From Microcella alkalica (lineage in GTDB: Bacteria > Actinomycetota > Actinomycetes > Actinomycetales > Microbacteriaceae), in contig NZ_JACGWX010000004.1 of assembly GCF_014137945.1 (NCBI RefSeq), forward strand, positions 62,001 through 126,000: 64,000 nt of DNA. Reading direction: 5' to 3'. Below the pieces are notes generated by a model. That model saw only the letters and a program-made list of their open reading frames with translations, was not told where the DNA came from and ran no database searches. Shown piece after piece: positions 9,812 through 19,289 of this stretch. Each line of letters opens with the position of its first letter. The stretch's first letter is position 1. The position numbers and the translations under genes were made by a program.

Positions 9812-10807
9812 CTACAGGCCCCGAAGGGCCGCACGCCTCAATCGATACCAGTCGACCGTCCGGGTTACGCCCTCGCGCAGTCCGATCTTCGCCGTCCAGC
9901 CCGCCTCGGCGAGCTTGCTGACGTCGAGGAGCTTTTGAGGCGTGCCGTCGGGCTTCGTGGTGTCCCACTCGGTCTCGCCCTCGAAACCGATGACCTCGGC
10001 GATCGTCTCCGCGATCTCGCGGATGGTCGAGTCCTTGCCCGTGCCGACGTTGACCTGCTCGGGGCCGTCGTAGTGCTCCATGAGGTGCAGTACGGCATCG
10101 GCCATGTCGTCGGCGTGCAGAAACTCGCGGCGCGGCGAGCCCGTGCCCCAGTTCGTCACCGAGGCGCTGCCGTCGAGCGCGGCTTCGTCGTAGCGGCGTA
10201 TGAGCGCCGGCAGCACGTGAGAGCCCGTGGGCGTGAAGTTGTCGTTGGGCCCGTAGAGGTTGGTCGGCATTGCCGAGATCCACGGCAACCCGTACTGCCG
10301 CCGCACGGCCTGGGTGTGCATGATGCCGGCGATCTTCGCGATCGCGTAGGCGTCGTTGGTGGGCTCCAGGTGGCCTGTGAGAAGCGAGTCCTCGCGGATG
10401 GGCTGCTCGGCGAACTTCGGGTAGATGCACGACGAGCCGAGGAACATCACGCGTTCGACGTCATTCGCGAGCGCCGCGTCGAGCACATTGGACTGGATGC
10501 GGATGTTGTCGCTGAGGAAGTCGACGGGATACGTGCTGTTGGCGAGAATGCCGCCGACCTTCGCCGCGGCGAGCACGAGGTAGCGCGGCGTGATCTCGCC
10601 GACGTAGGCGAATACGTCGTCGCGGTTCTTCAGGTCAAGTTCGGTCGAGGTCTTCCCGACGACCCGCGTGAAGCCCTCCTGCTTGAGCTTCCGTGAGATG
10701 GCCGAGCCGACGAGCCCGCGATGGCCGGCGACGTACACGACGGCATCGCGGTCGAGTGCGGTCGGGGTGTACTCGACACCGTCGCTCGAGGTCACTGCGT
10801 GCCCCAT
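9812..10807 (-). CDS. fcl: GDP-L-fucose synthase
   Basis: A 331-residue extended SDR that converts GDP-4-keto-6-deoxy-D-mannose to GDP-L-fucose by epimerisation and NADPH reduction. GHRGLVGSA is the NADP loop. LGSSCIYPK carries the catalytic Ser, and the YAIAKIAG segment provides Tyr and Lys (YxxxK). [11 protein letters not shown] is characteristic of the family. ATG 10807 overlaps the end of gmd by 16 bp, so gmd-fcl is a coupled pair on the minus strand. The frame is intact and of usual length. Confidence 0.95.
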   Translation of the reverse strand: MGHAVTSSDGVEYTPTALDRDAVVYVAGHRGLVGSAISRKLKQEGFTRVVGKTSTELDLKNRDDVFAYVGEITPRYLVLAAAKVGGILANSTYPVDFLSDNIRIQSNVLDAALANDVERVMFLGSSCIYPKFAEQPIREDSLLTGHLEPTNDAYAIAKIAGIMHTQAVRRQYGLPWISAMPTNLYGPNDNFTPTGSHVLPALIRRYDEAALDGSASVTNWGTGSPRREFLHADDMADAVLHLMEHYDGPEQVNVGTGKDSTIREIAETIAEVIGFEGETEWDTTKPDGTPQKLLDVSKLAEAGWTAKIGLREGVTRTVDWYRLRRAALRGL

Positions 10808-11823
10808 GAGGGGAGCGAGACGCGGTCGATCCACGGGCGGCCAGCGTGCTCGAGTGCTTCGATGTCGGCGTCGACCATGAGGGTTGCGAGCTGGCGGCCG
10901 TCAACGGTCGCCTTCCATCCGAGCTTGCGCTCTGCCTTGCTCGGGTCGCCGACGAGGGCGTCGACCTCGGTGGGCCGCAGGTAGCGCTCGTCGAAGCGAA
11001 CGTGCTTCTCCCAGTCGAGCCCGGCGCGCTGGAAGGAGATCTCGAGGAACTCGCGCACCGTGATGCCGAGCCCGGTGGCGAGAACGAAGTCGTCCGGCTC
11101 GTCGACCTGCAACATACGCCACATGCCCTCGACGTACTCGGCCGCGTAGCCCCAATCGCGCACGGCATCGAGGTTGCCCATGTAAAGGTGTTCCTGCTGC
11201 CCGGACTTGATGGCGGCGACCGCGCGCGTGATCTTTCGGGTGACGAACGTCTCGCCGCGACGAGGCGACTCGTGATTGAAGAGAATGCCGTTGACCGCGA
11301 ACATCCCGTACGCCTCGCGGTAGTTCTTCGTGATCCAGTAGCTGTAGAGCTTCGCGGCGGCATACGGGGAGCGCGGGTAGAACGGCGTCTGCTCATCCTG
11401 CGGGGGTGGAGTCGCGCCGTACAGCTCGGAGGACGACGCCTGGTAGAACCGCGTCTTGATGCCCGAGAGTCGCACAGCCTCGAGCATGCGGATCGTGCCG
11501 GTGCCCGTCGTGTCGGCCGTGTGCTCCGGCTCGTCGAAGGAGACCCGCACATGCGATTGCGCCGCGAGGTTGTAAACCTCGTCGGGATTGACCTCAGCGA
11601 GCAGGGTGACCAGACGTGCCCCATCGCTCAAATCGCCGTAGTGCAGAAAGAGCTTCGCGCTCGGATCGTGGGGGTCGACGTAGAGGTGATCGATGCGCGC
11701 GGTATTGAAGGTGGATGCTCGTCGGATGAGCCCGTGGACTTCGTATCCCTTGGCGAGCAGCAACTCTGCGAGGTAGGAGCCGTCCTGGCCGGTGATGCCG
11801 GTGATGAGTGCGCGCTTGGTCAA
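10792..11823 (-). CDS. gmd: GDP-mannose 4,6-dehydratase
   Basis: A 343-residue extended SDR that makes GDP-4-keto-6-deoxy-D-mannose, the first step to GDP-L-fucose. [12 protein letters not shown] is the NADP loop, the ASSSELYG strand gives the catalytic Ser/Thr-Glu region, and [10 protein letters not shown] gives Tyr and Lys. The conserved ends ([17 protein letters not shown]) are present. It is transcribed divergently from the acetyltransferase gene across a gap of about 165 bp that must hold both promoters. Paired with fcl it shows the glycan probably contains fucose, or rhamnose-like GDP sugars if the intermediate is diverted. Confidence 0.96.
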   Translation of the reverse strand: MTKRALITGITGQDGSYLAELLLAKGYEVHGLIRRASTFNTARIDHLYVDPHDPSAKLFLHYGDLSDGARLVTLLAEVNPDEVYNLAAQSHVRVSFDEPEHTADTTGTGTIRMLEAVRLSGIKTRFYQASSSELYGATPPPQDEQTPFYPRSPYAAAKLYSYWITKNYREAYGMFAVNGILFNHESPRRGETFVTRKITRAVAAIKSGQQEHLYMGNLDAVRDWGYAAEYVEGMWRMLQVDEPDDFVLATGLGITVREFLEISFQRAGLDWEKHVRFDERYLRPTEVDALVGDPSKAERKLGWKATVDGRQLATLMVDADIEALEHAGRPWIDRVSLPSWGTQ

Positions 11824-11989
11824 AGAAGGTCCAATGCAGGTTCAGTATGATGAAGTCTCACGTAAGGCGACCGAAGTAGCCAAGAACAACTCTAGATCGT
11901 GCGTCCAACGTTGCGTAGTCGGCCGACTGACGCGGCCTCGGGGTAGTGTGGGGTCCGACCAGACGGACCGTCGACCGAGGAGCTCACGC

Positions 11990-12547
11990 ATGCCTGGAGT
12001 CCGCGTCATCGATCTCGCGAAAGCCCCCGGCGAGCGTCAGGCGTGGGACCGCCCCAAACTTGTCGTGTACGTGTGGGCGATCGCGGAACTCCTCTTCGTC
12101 ACTAACCCATGGCAGGCGAGTTCTCGACTTCGGATCACCGTATTGCGGCTGTTCGGAGCGTCGATCGGGCAGTCCGTGGTATTCAGGCCTCGGACCCGCG
12201 TGCGCTTTCCATGGAAACTTTCCATCGGTGATCGGAGTTGGATCGGCGAGGGAGTCTGGTTTCACAATCAGGACCTGATCGAGGTGGGCCATGATGTTGT
12301 CATCTCGCAGGAGACGTTTCTCACCACGGGGAGTCATGCTCATCGAATCGATATGGCTCTCGTCACTCGGCCTATCGTGATTGGTCCGGGGGCCTGGATC
12401 ACTAGCCGATGCGTGGTGCTCGGTGGAACAGATATCGGAACCTCGGCAGTGATCAAGCCCATGACAGTGGTTCAGGGCGTCGTCCCCGCTAACACTGTCT
12501 TCGGCCCTGGCGGGGCCGAAGGTCCGCGCTTCCTTGAGGCAAAGTAA
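11990..12547 (+). CDS. WcaF-like sugar O-acetyltransferase (left-handed beta helix)
   Basis: A 185-residue hexapeptide-repeat acetyltransferase of the WcaF/LbH type. The repeats run from about residue 65 to 165 (IGDRSWIGEGVWFHN, VVISQETFLTTGSH, IVIGPGAWITSRCVVLGG). TGSH carries the usual catalytic His. Family members acetylate sugars of colanic-acid-like polysaccharides using acetyl-CoA. ATG 11990 was chosen because AGGAG precedes it at a suitable distance; the longer frame crosses the gmd promoter region. The next transferase starts 2 bp downstream. Confidence 0.85.
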   Translation: MPGVRVIDLAKAPGERQAWDRPKLVVYVWAIAELLFVTNPWQASSRLRITVLRLFGASIGQSVVFRPRTRVRFPWKLSIGDRSWIGEGVWFHNQDLIEVGHDVVISQETFLTTGSHAHRIDMALVTRPIVIGPGAWITSRCVVLGGTDIGTSAVIKPMTVVQGVVPANTVFGPGGAEGPRFLEAK

Positions 12548-12549
12548 CC

Positions 12550-13686
12550 GTGCGCATACTTCACGTCGTAACCCTATTCAGCCCGGATGGGGCATACGGT
12601 GGTCCGGTTCGTGTGGCGACGAATCTGAGCAGCGAACTCGCAAATCGAAATCACGACGTCACTGTGGTTGGCGGTAAGCGTAGCTTCGAGGGGAGCGGGA
12701 GTTCGGAACCGAAATCCATTGAGAACCTCGACTATCGTCTTTTCCCATCACGGATCGCCGTTCCAGGCGTGGGGTTTGCCGGCATCGGCGCCCCTCTAAT
12801 GCTACCCTGGCTTCGTCGGAATAGCCGCAATTTTGATGTTGCGCACATCCATCTTGCTCGAGATCTCACCGTGTTGCCCGCAGCGGTACTTCTACAGAAA
12901 TTGAACATTCCGATGGTGATTCAGGCGCACGGGATGATCGTCCCCTCTCCAAAGATCTCCGCGCGTGTGGTCGACGCGCTGGCAACTAAACGAGTATTGC
13001 GCGGGGCGCGTCAGCTATTGTGCCTCACGAAAGAGGAAGAGGACGCCTCCAGGGCAGTGGGCGGGCAGGCCCTGCGCACGGAACGGTTGCTCAACGGAGT
13101 GCCGATCCCCGTGCTCCCATCGTTGTCGGCGCCGCCCCGAACCGTCGAGGTCGCATTTCTCGCAAGGCTGCACAAGCGCAAGCGACCCGAGTTCTTTGCG
13201 CGTTCTGCAGTGGAACTGCAGAATGAGTTCCCCGATGCCGTGTTTTCCATTGCGGGGCCGGACGAAGGGGCGGCCCAAAGTGTTCATAGGATTCTCAATG
13301 CGGCTGGTTCGCCGCCCTCGGTACGCGTTTACGGAGCGATCCCTCCGGGAGATGTATCTGCACACCTCTCCAGGTGTTCCGTGTACGTGCTTCCGACCGT
13401 GGGCGAGGCCTTAAGCATGTCGGCCCTCGAGGCCATGGCACTCGGGAAGCCGGCGATCGTGACCACCACTTGCGGCCTCGCCCCGGACATTGAAAAATAC
13501 GCGGCTGGCATAGTCGTGGGCCCCGAGCAATCGGCGCTGACCGAAGCGATACGAACGCTTCTGTCTTCAGAGAGCATGCGCGTAAGAATGGGCGCAAATG
13601 CAAGGCGATTGGTGGAGGAAAAGTATTCGGTCGGGGCGGTCACGACGCGACTTGAAGGCATTTACGAACGTGCGCTAGGAGGGTAG
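12550..13686 (+). CDS. GT4 glycosyltransferase
   Basis: A 378-residue family 4 (GT-B) glycosyltransferase. The N-terminal domain opens with MRILHVVTLFSPDGAYGGP, where the glycine-rich loop binds the acceptor side. VAFLARLHKRKRPEFF starts the donor-binding domain. VGEALSMSALEAMALGKP contains the E-x7-E motif (GEALSMSALE). It starts at GTG two bases after the acetyltransferase stop, forming a two-gene operon. It is likely a retaining transferase adding a sugar to the cytoplasmic lipid-linked repeat. Donor unknown. Confidence 0.88.
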   Translation: MRILHVVTLFSPDGAYGGPVRVATNLSSELANRNHDVTVVGGKRSFEGSGSSEPKSIENLDYRLFPSRIAVPGVGFAGIGAPLMLPWLRRNSRNFDVAHIHLARDLTVLPAAVLLQKLNIPMVIQAHGMIVPSPKISARVVDALATKRVLRGARQLLCLTKEEEDASRAVGGQALRTERLLNGVPIPVLPSLSAPPRTVEVAFLARLHKRKRPEFFARSAVELQNEFPDAVFSIAGPDEGAAQSVHRILNAAGSPPSVRVYGAIPPGDVSAHLSRCSVYVLPTVGEALSMSALEAMALGKPAIVTTTCGLAPDIEKYAAGIVVGPEQSALTEAIRTLLSSESMRVRMGANARRLVEEKYSVGAVTTRLEGIYERALGG

Positions 13687-13748
13687 GCGATGACTTTGCA
13701 CTCCGTCGTGCCGTCGTTATCCAGCTCACCGTGTTCACGACGCCATGG

Positions 13749-13961
13749 TCATCCCACCGGCCAGAAAGAGAATTTCGGCACCCCGGGCTCGACATTGCAG
13801 ACGTATCCGACTCGCTTCGCGAGTGCTTCCAGCAGTTCCCGTGTGCGGTAGGAGAACCGGGGTGCCCTGCGGTTGCGGGCGCGCCTCAAATTTTTGACAT
13901 GACCGAGCGGTTCGGCGCAAAGATGAAATCGTGTGCCGGGCTGAGTGCTGTGGCGGCTCGG
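13749..13961 (-). pseudogene. C-terminal fragment of an unidentified protein
   Basis: Directly after the TAG of the WcaI-like gene, and in its frame, 70 further codons run to a TGA. They read like a real protein tail: AEPLGHVKNLRRARNRRAPR, then FSYRTRELLEALAKRVGYV and a final PKFSFWPVG. There is no start codon, so this is the stranded end of a deleted gene. The pattern (RSLLEALAxRVGY) resembles the ends of some SAM-dependent methyltransferases near glycan genes, but that is only a guess. The rest of the 13687-13961 gap holds nothing recognisable. Confidence 0.45.
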
Positions 13962-15206
13962 CTATCGCCCGCGCTTGGCGCTGTCAAGGATCTTCTCGAA
14001 CGTGTCGATGGCATTAGCTTCGCCTAGTACCTTCCGCCGGAAGGACTGCCCCCGCTCGCCAAGCGCGTCTCCGTAGCGCTTGTCGGTGCCGACTCTCACG
14101 ATGGCACGCAAGAGGCCCTGCGCATCTCCAGATTCGACGATTTCACCACCCTCAGCAGCTCTTATTTCGTCCGCAGTGATCCCGTCCGGATCCGTTGCAG
14201 CGACGACCGGGCGTCCCGCATGAAAGTATGAAGTCAATTTGCTCGGGACGGACATCTCGCTGACCCCTGGTAGCTCATGTACTAGGAGGACGTCTGCGGC
14301 GCGGAGAGCAGCGGTGAACTCGGCCTCAGGTAGGGTCTCCAGGAATGAGACGCTGGTGAGGCCACTTGACTGCTCCATGAGTGCGCGCCGTTGCGAACCG
14401 TTTCCAAGGAATACGAATCGCACTTCGGGAGACTGAGCTTCCGCCAGCCGCGCTGCGTCCAGCGCCAGGTGCAGTCCTTGCTTGACTCCCATGTTCCCCG
14501 CGTGCAACACGATCGTCTCATCCGGAGACCATCCGAGGCGTGCGCGCGTGTGGAGGACGTCCACGGTCTCGTCCTCATCGTCCTGAATATGCGACCAATT
14601 GCGGACCACTCTCACGCGTTCGGCATCGACGCCCATGTTTTCAATGATTCGACGCGCGAATCGGTCATGGATGACGACGACCACGTCGGATCTTCGTAGC
14701 ACCCACCTCTCGACCGATCCCACCAGTCGCGCGCCGGCACCTGAGCCACGGCCTGTCTCTGCCATTCCCGCGGAATAGAGGTCTTGAACCCAGATGACGA
14801 ATGGGCGTTGGTCGCGCATGAGCAATGTGCGGAGTCGCGCGAGTGCCGAGGTGAGGAGAGCGGGGGAGACGGTCAGGGTGATGTCGTGCGCCCGCCACGC
14901 TCCGAAGTTCTGCCTCAAACCTAGGCTGATCTCGGAGATCGCTCGTCTCACATGAGACGGATCCCGGGGGACGTAATGCCGTTGCCTCGTGACGCGCACT
15001 CCGGTGATCAACTCACGGCGAGTCCACTGACCGTACCCGGGTTGCACGCGCCATGCAGGGTAGTGGGGATGAGTTGTCAACACCTCCACGCCGTGGCCTC
15101 GCGCACGTAGCCCGGCGGCCAGGCCGGTTGTGTAGGGGGCGGTACCTGTCGCTTCTGGCCAAAAGTTGCTGGCTAGAATCAACAGGCGCATCGGGCGAAC
15201 CATCAC
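13962..15206 (-). CDS. WcaI-like GT4 glycosyltransferase
   Basis: A 414-residue GT-B glycosyltransferase of the WcaI type (colanic-acid fucosyltransferase-like). It opens with MRLLILASNFWPEATGTAPY, the family signature. VIWVQDLYSAGMAE and VLHAGNMGVKQGL (start of the donor domain) also fit. The acidic donor-site region is SVPSKLTSYFHAGRPVVA. The presence of gmd-fcl makes GDP-fucose a reasonable donor, by inference. Three closely spaced Met codons (15206, 15203, 15191) are possible starts; MRLLIL at 15191 would be the family-typical one. Confidence 0.85.
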   Translation of the reverse strand: MMVRPMRLLILASNFWPEATGTAPYTTGLAAGLRARGHGVEVLTTHPHYPAWRVQPGYGQWTRRELITGVRVTRQRHYVPRDPSHVRRAISEISLGLRQNFGAWRAHDITLTVSPALLTSALARLRTLLMRDQRPFVIWVQDLYSAGMAETGRGSGAGARLVGSVERWVLRRSDVVVVIHDRFARRIIENMGVDAERVRVVRNWSHIQDDEDETVDVLHTRARLGWSPDETIVLHAGNMGVKQGLHLALDAARLAEAQSPEVRFVFLGNGSQRRALMEQSSGLTSVSFLETLPEAEFTAALRAADVLLVHELPGVSEMSVPSKLTSYFHAGRPVVAATDPDGITADEIRAAEGGEIVESGDAQGLLRAIVRVGTDKRYGDALGERGQSFRRKVLGEANAIDTFEKILDSAKRGR

Positions 15207-15364
15207 GCTAGTTTATGTGCGCGGTACCTGGGCCGGAATGTCGTCCAGGCGCTTCTACGAACCGTCGATCGTCTGGCTGTCAGCTATCGAGTGTTAACAT
15301 TGCGGTTGGCGGCTGCGCCATCCCCCGGGTTCAGGGGCAGACGTCGTAGCGGCTTTCAGGAGAG

Positions 15365-16471
15365 TTGTCGCGTGTGAACTGGAGACGGCAAGTGATCCCG
15401 TCGGCTAGAGTGCTGATCGTAGAACCGAACGGGGACGGGCATCGTCTCGGGTACGTGCGCCTCCTTCTTGCCGAGCTTGCCACCCGCGGGACATCAGCGA
15501 CTGTGCTCACCTCGAGAAGCGCTGTCGGCTCACCCGAATGGTCCATTCATATCGACGGTTCCCCCCAACAATTCCACGTGGCACTGGCCGATGACTTCTC
15601 CCTGCGCGGCATCGCGAATGTAAGCAAGCAATTGCGCGCATCTCGGGTGATCGTGCCGGACGGTGACCGCCTTCTTTTGCGGCTCGCCGCTGTCGGCTGG
15701 CGGGCAAGCGGTGAGCTTGTAGTTCTCGTCCTGCGCCCGGAGGCGCAACCTCGGCGTTCGCCCGTGGCCATGCGTGTTGTTCACTGCGTGAAGCGATCAT
15801 TACGGCGGATCGCGGGACGTCGAAACAATGTCTCCATTCTCGCGCTGACGAGCCCGCATTCCCCGGTGCCAGATCCGGGCGAGAGTTGGGTCCGGGACCC
15901 GGTAGCTCTGCAGGCCGTGCCTGCGCTAGTCGACCGTTTCGTTGAGGAGCTCGCTTCCCATTCCGTCGACTACTGGGTGGGTGTCTTCGGCTATGTGAGT
16001 CCTCGTAAGAACCTCCACCTCATTGCTGAGGCGATCACCCCACTACCCGGCGTGGGGCTAGTCCTGGCCGGAACTGTCTCTGACGAGGCGGAGAAACTTG
16101 CTCGACCTTGGCTTGAGACCCTCATGTCTGAGGGCCGCGTATACGTTCACCGCGGACCCTTGGCGTCCGACATGTTTGATTCGCTCCTCAGCAGCGTTGA
16201 CTGTGTCGTGGCGGCGCATAGCAACGATGGTCCTAGCGGAGTGGTTGCACGTGCGGCCGTCGCTGGCAAAGTCGTGGTGCTCGCCGGGGCGCCGACGCTG
16301 AGGCGTGAAGCCATCGCACTCGGGCCCCAAGCGTTCTGGGCCGAATTGACCGTTTGCGGGTTGCGGATGGCCGTCGCAGAGGCGAGGGACGAACCGAGGC
16401 CGTTCACGCCTCCTGTGGGAGGCGTGGAGCATTTTGTGAGTCGTCTCTTGGGTCCCCCAACTTCGCCGTAA
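15365..16471 (+). CDS. GT-B glycosyltransferase (GT4-like)
   Basis: About 368 residues. An N-terminal ARVLIVEPNGDGHRLGYVRL segment has the glycine/His-rich acceptor-binding loop. VGVFGYVSPRKNLHLIAEAI begins the donor-binding Rossmann domain, and SNDGPSGVVARAAVAGKVVV is the E-x7-E region, in which the first Glu is replaced by Asp. Such proteins are retaining transferases of surface glycans. The start is uncertain: TTG 15365, GTG 15374 and GTG 15392 are in frame. The gene ends about 100 bp before dnaX and is separate from it. Confidence 0.72.
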   Translation: MSRVNWRRQVIPSARVLIVEPNGDGHRLGYVRLLLAELATRGTSATVLTSRSAVGSPEWSIHIDGSPQQFHVALADDFSLRGIANVSKQLRASRVIVPDGDRLLLRLAAVGWRASGELVVLVLRPEAQPRRSPVAMRVVHCVKRSLRRIAGRRNNVSILALTSPHSPVPDPGESWVRDPVALQAVPALVDRFVEELASHSVDYWVGVFGYVSPRKNLHLIAEAITPLPGVGLVLAGTVSDEAEKLARPWLETLMSEGRVYVHRGPLASDMFDSLLSSVDCVVAAHSNDGPSGVVARAAVAGKVVVLAGAPTLRREAIALGPQAFWAELTVCGLRMAVAEARDEPRPFTPPVGGVEHFVSRLLGPPTSP

Positions 16472-16572
16472 ATTGAGGGGCCCGTGCCGGCTCCGTGCGT
16501 CACGCTGTCGCGAAAGACTCCTCCTCGCACTGAGCCGCTCTGTCTGTCAGTGCTCACCACTACGCTGACGGG

Positions 16573-18528
16573 GTGGCCACCGCCCTCTACCGCCGCTACC
16601 GGCCCGAGAACTTCGCCGAGCTCATCGGCCAGTCGCACGTGACCGATCCGCTGCGCGCCGCCCTCCGCAGCGACCGGGTGAACCACGCCTATCTCTTCAG
16701 CGGCCCGCGCGGCTGCGGCAAGACCACGTCGGCCCGCATCCTCGCTCGCTGCCTGAACTGCGCCGAGGGCCCGACCGACACCCCGTGCGGCGTGTGCCCG
16801 AGCTGCGTCGAGCTGTCGCGCGCGGGCGGCGGCTCGCTCGATGTCGTCGAGATCGACGCCGCGAGCCACGGTGGCGTCGATGACGCCCGCGACCTGCGCG
16901 AGCGTGCGGTCTTCGCGCCGGCTCGCGACCGCTACAAGATCTTCATCATCGACGAGGCCCACATGGTCACCTCGGGCGGCTTCAACGCGCTGCTCAAGAT
17001 CGTCGAGGAGCCGCCGGAGCACATCAAATTCATCTTCGCGACGACCGAGCCCGAGAAGGTCATCGGCACGATCCGGTCGCGCACCCACCACTACCCCTTC
17101 CGACTCGTGCCGCCAGCGCAGCTGCTCGACTACGTCGCCGAGCTCGCCGGGAGCGAGGGCGTGACGATCGCGCCGGGCGTCCTTCCCCTCGTGGTCCGCG
17201 CCGGCGGCGGGTCGGTCCGCGACACGCTCTCCCTCCTCGACCAGCTCATCGCCGGCAGCGATGCGGACACCGTCACCTACGAGCGCGCCGTCGCCCTCCT
17301 CGGCTACACGCACGGCTCGCTACTCGACGAGGTCGTCTCAGCGATCGCCGCTCGCGATGCGAACGCGGCGTTCCACGCCATCGACCGCGTTATTCAGACG
17401 GGGCAGGACCCTCGGCGCTTCGTCGACGACCTCCTCGAGCGACTCCGCGACCTCATCGTCGTGCAAGCCACTGCCGGCAACGCAGGTGACGTGCTGCGGG
17501 GCATCCCCGCTGACGACCTCGCCCGCATGCACGAGCACGCTGCGCTCTTCGCGCCGGCCGATCTGTCCAAGGCGGCGGATGTCGTCAATCGCGCCCTCAC
17601 GGAGATGACGGGAGCGACATCCCCCCGTCTCCATCTCGAGCTGATGATGGCGCGCGTGCTCGTCACCGCGTCGCCGAGCGGAGCGGCGCCGGTCACCCGG
17701 ACGACGGCGCCCGCCGCTGCTCCTGGAGCTCCTGCCGCGCCGACCCCGGCGCCCGCCCCGGCACCCACCTCCGAGCCCGCCCCGGAACAGAGTCCGGTCG
17801 ACCTGCCCGCTGTCGCCGGCCCGCTCACCCTCGACGGGCTTCGCGAGAAGTGGCCCGCGATCCTCGAGCGGATCCAGTCCGAGAAGATGAGCGCCTGGAC
17901 GGTCGTCTATCTCGCCGAGCCCGTTGAGCTTGACGACGGCGACGTGCTCACGCTCGCCTTCACCTCCGAGAGCGACGCGAACCGCTTCAAGGAGCGCACG
18001 AGCCCCGCCGACAGCGTGAGCGAGCACGTCCGCAACGCCATCCAGCATCACCTCGGCGTTCGCGTGAAGTTCAAAGTGCGCCTCGGTGGGGCTCCGCGGC
18101 CGACGCCGTCCGCCGCATCGGTGCCAGCGCCGAGCGAAAGCTCACCGCCCGCCGACCCCGACCCGGCTCCCCGCTCCGAACCGGATAACTCCGTCGCCGC
18201 GCTCGCGAGCACCGCCGCTGCGGCGCCTCCCGTGACCGGGTGGAACGTCGTCGCCATTCCCGGTGCATCCGCTCCGTCACCGGTCTCACACTCGCCGGGC
18301 GACGATGAGCCCCCCGCGCTCAGCGACGCCGACGCTCCTGCGCCCGACGACGAACAGACCGACGACCTGCCCTCGCCGCCTCGGCCGCCAATCCACCCTG
18401 CCGAAGCGGCCGGGCGCCAGCGCTACGGCGAGTCCGTCGTGCGCGAGGTCCTCGGCGCACGCTTCATCGGCGAAGAGGTCATCGAATCGGCCGTGAGTCT
18501 CACACCGTCTCCGCGAGAGGACGACTAG
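16573..18528 (+). CDS. dnaX: DNA polymerase III subunit gamma/tau
   Basis: A 651-residue clamp-loader ATPase subunit. GPRGCGKT (residues 44-51) is Walker A, the cysteines at about 60-78 (CLNC...CGVCPSC) form the zinc module, IIDEAHMV is Walker B, and TTEPEKV is the sensor 1 region. From about residue 370 the chain becomes a Pro/Ala-rich linker followed by a tau-like domain with another Pro-rich stretch and a conserved tail (ESVVREVLGARFIGEE). It loads the beta clamp at replication forks. It starts at GTG, and recR follows 3 bp downstream. It lies inside the polysaccharide locus with much higher GC than the flanking transferases. Confidence 0.97.
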   Translation: MATALYRRYRPENFAELIGQSHVTDPLRAALRSDRVNHAYLFSGPRGCGKTTSARILARCLNCAEGPTDTPCGVCPSCVELSRAGGGSLDVVEIDAASHGGVDDARDLRERAVFAPARDRYKIFIIDEAHMVTSGGFNALLKIVEEPPEHIKFIFATTEPEKVIGTIRSRTHHYPFRLVPPAQLLDYVAELAGSEGVTIAPGVLPLVVRAGGGSVRDTLSLLDQLIAGSDADTVTYERAVALLGYTHGSLLDEVVSAIAARDANAAFHAIDRVIQTGQDPRRFVDDLLERLRDLIVVQATAGNAGDVLRGIPADDLARMHEHAALFAPADLSKAADVVNRALTEMTGATSPRLHLELMMARVLVTASPSGAAPVTRTTAPAAAPGAPAAPTPAPAPAPTSEPAPEQSPVDLPAVAGPLTLDGLREKWPAILERIQSEKMSAWTVVYLAEPVELDDGDVLTLAFTSESDANRFKERTSPADSVSEHVRNAIQHHLGVRVKFKVRLGGAPRPTPSAASVPAPSESSPPADPDPAPRSEPDNSVAALASTAAAAPPVTGWNVVAIPGASAPSPVSHSPGDDEPPALSDADAPAPDDEQTDDLPSPPRPPIHPAEAAGRQRYGESVVREVLGARFIGEEVIESAVSLTPSPREDD

Positions 18529-18531
18529 CCC

Positions 18532-19131
18532 GTGTACGACGGCATCATCCAAGACCTCATCGACGAGTTCGGTCGACTACCCGGAATCGGGCCGAAATCG
18601 GCGCAGCGCATCGCCTTCCACATTCTCCAGACCGAGAGCTTCGACGTCAGTCGGCTCGCCCAGCTGCTCACCGACCTCCGCGAGAAGGTCCGCTTCTGCC
18701 AGATCTGCGGCAACGTCGCCGAGCAGGAGACGTGCGGAATCTGCCGCGACCCTCGGCGCAGCCCGACCACGATCTGCGTCGTGGAGGAGGCGAAGGACGT
18801 CGTCGCGATCGAACGGACTCGCGAGTTCCGCGGGCTCTATCACGTGCTCGGCGGCGCCATCAGCCCCATCGACGGCATCGGCCCCGACGACCTCCGCATC
18901 TCGCAGCTGCTTGGGCGCCTGAGCGACAGCACCGTGACCGAGGTCATCATCGCCACTGACCCGAACCTCGAGGGCGAGGCGACGGCGACCTACCTCACTC
19001 GCCTGCTCGTGCAGCCGAACCTCACCGTCTCGCGGCTCGCGAGCGGCCTCCCCGTGGGTGGCGACCTTGAGTACGCCGACGAGGTCACGTTGGGCAGAGC
19101 TTTTGAAGGCCGCCGCACTGTTCATCGGTGA
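18532..19131 (+). CDS. recR: Recombination mediator RecR
   Basis: A 199-residue protein of normal family length. [13 protein letters not shown] is the helix-hairpin-helix near the N-terminus. [18 protein letters not shown] holds the four zinc cysteines. The Toprim domain follows ([14 protein letters not shown] ... [15 protein letters not shown]), and [14 protein letters not shown] closes it. RecR with RecO loads RecA at gaps. The GTG start lies 3 bp after dnaX, forming a conserved pair; the ybaB/ebfC gene often found between them in bacteria is absent here. Confidence 0.97.
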   Translation: MYDGIIQDLIDEFGRLPGIGPKSAQRIAFHILQTESFDVSRLAQLLTDLREKVRFCQICGNVAEQETCGICRDPRRSPTTICVVEEAKDVVAIERTREFRGLYHVLGGAISPIDGIGPDDLRISQLLGRLSDSTVTEVIIATDPNLEGEATATYLTRLLVQPNLTVSRLASGLPVGGDLEYADEVTLGRAFEGRRTVHR

Positions 19132-19191
19132 GAACCTGTTCTGCAGCTACGCTCTCGCGCGGATCGCATTGTCGGGCGATCCACTAATTAG

Positions 19192-19205
19192 GTAGTGATC
19201 ACTAC
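19192..19205. repeat. 14-bp perfect palindrome between recR and the ligase/polymerase gene
   Basis: GTAGTGATCACTAC reads identically on both strands. It sits about 60 bp after recR, at the edge of a lower-GC segment (about 19140-20990) carrying one inverted surface-glycan gene. It has no T-run and too short an arm for a terminator. It could be a protein-binding site or mark an insertion junction. Confidence 0.5.
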
Positions 19206-19289
19206 ATTACAACCGAGGTGATAAAGCTTACCTGGGACAAGCGGAACTCATCGCCGAGAGACGCTAGCCAGCGCTCGAAGAGGATCCTG

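Noticed and set aside
13731-14027. A 98-codon plus-strand frame
   Set aside because: It overlaps the end of the WcaI-like gene on the other strand, has no family resemblance and looks like a shadow of minus-strand coding sequence.
16472-16572. A small SRP RNA gene (ffs) upstream of dnaX
   Set aside because: This position is common for ffs in some bacteria, but the conserved SRP loop bases (such as GGUCAGG and GGAAGCAGCC) are absent.
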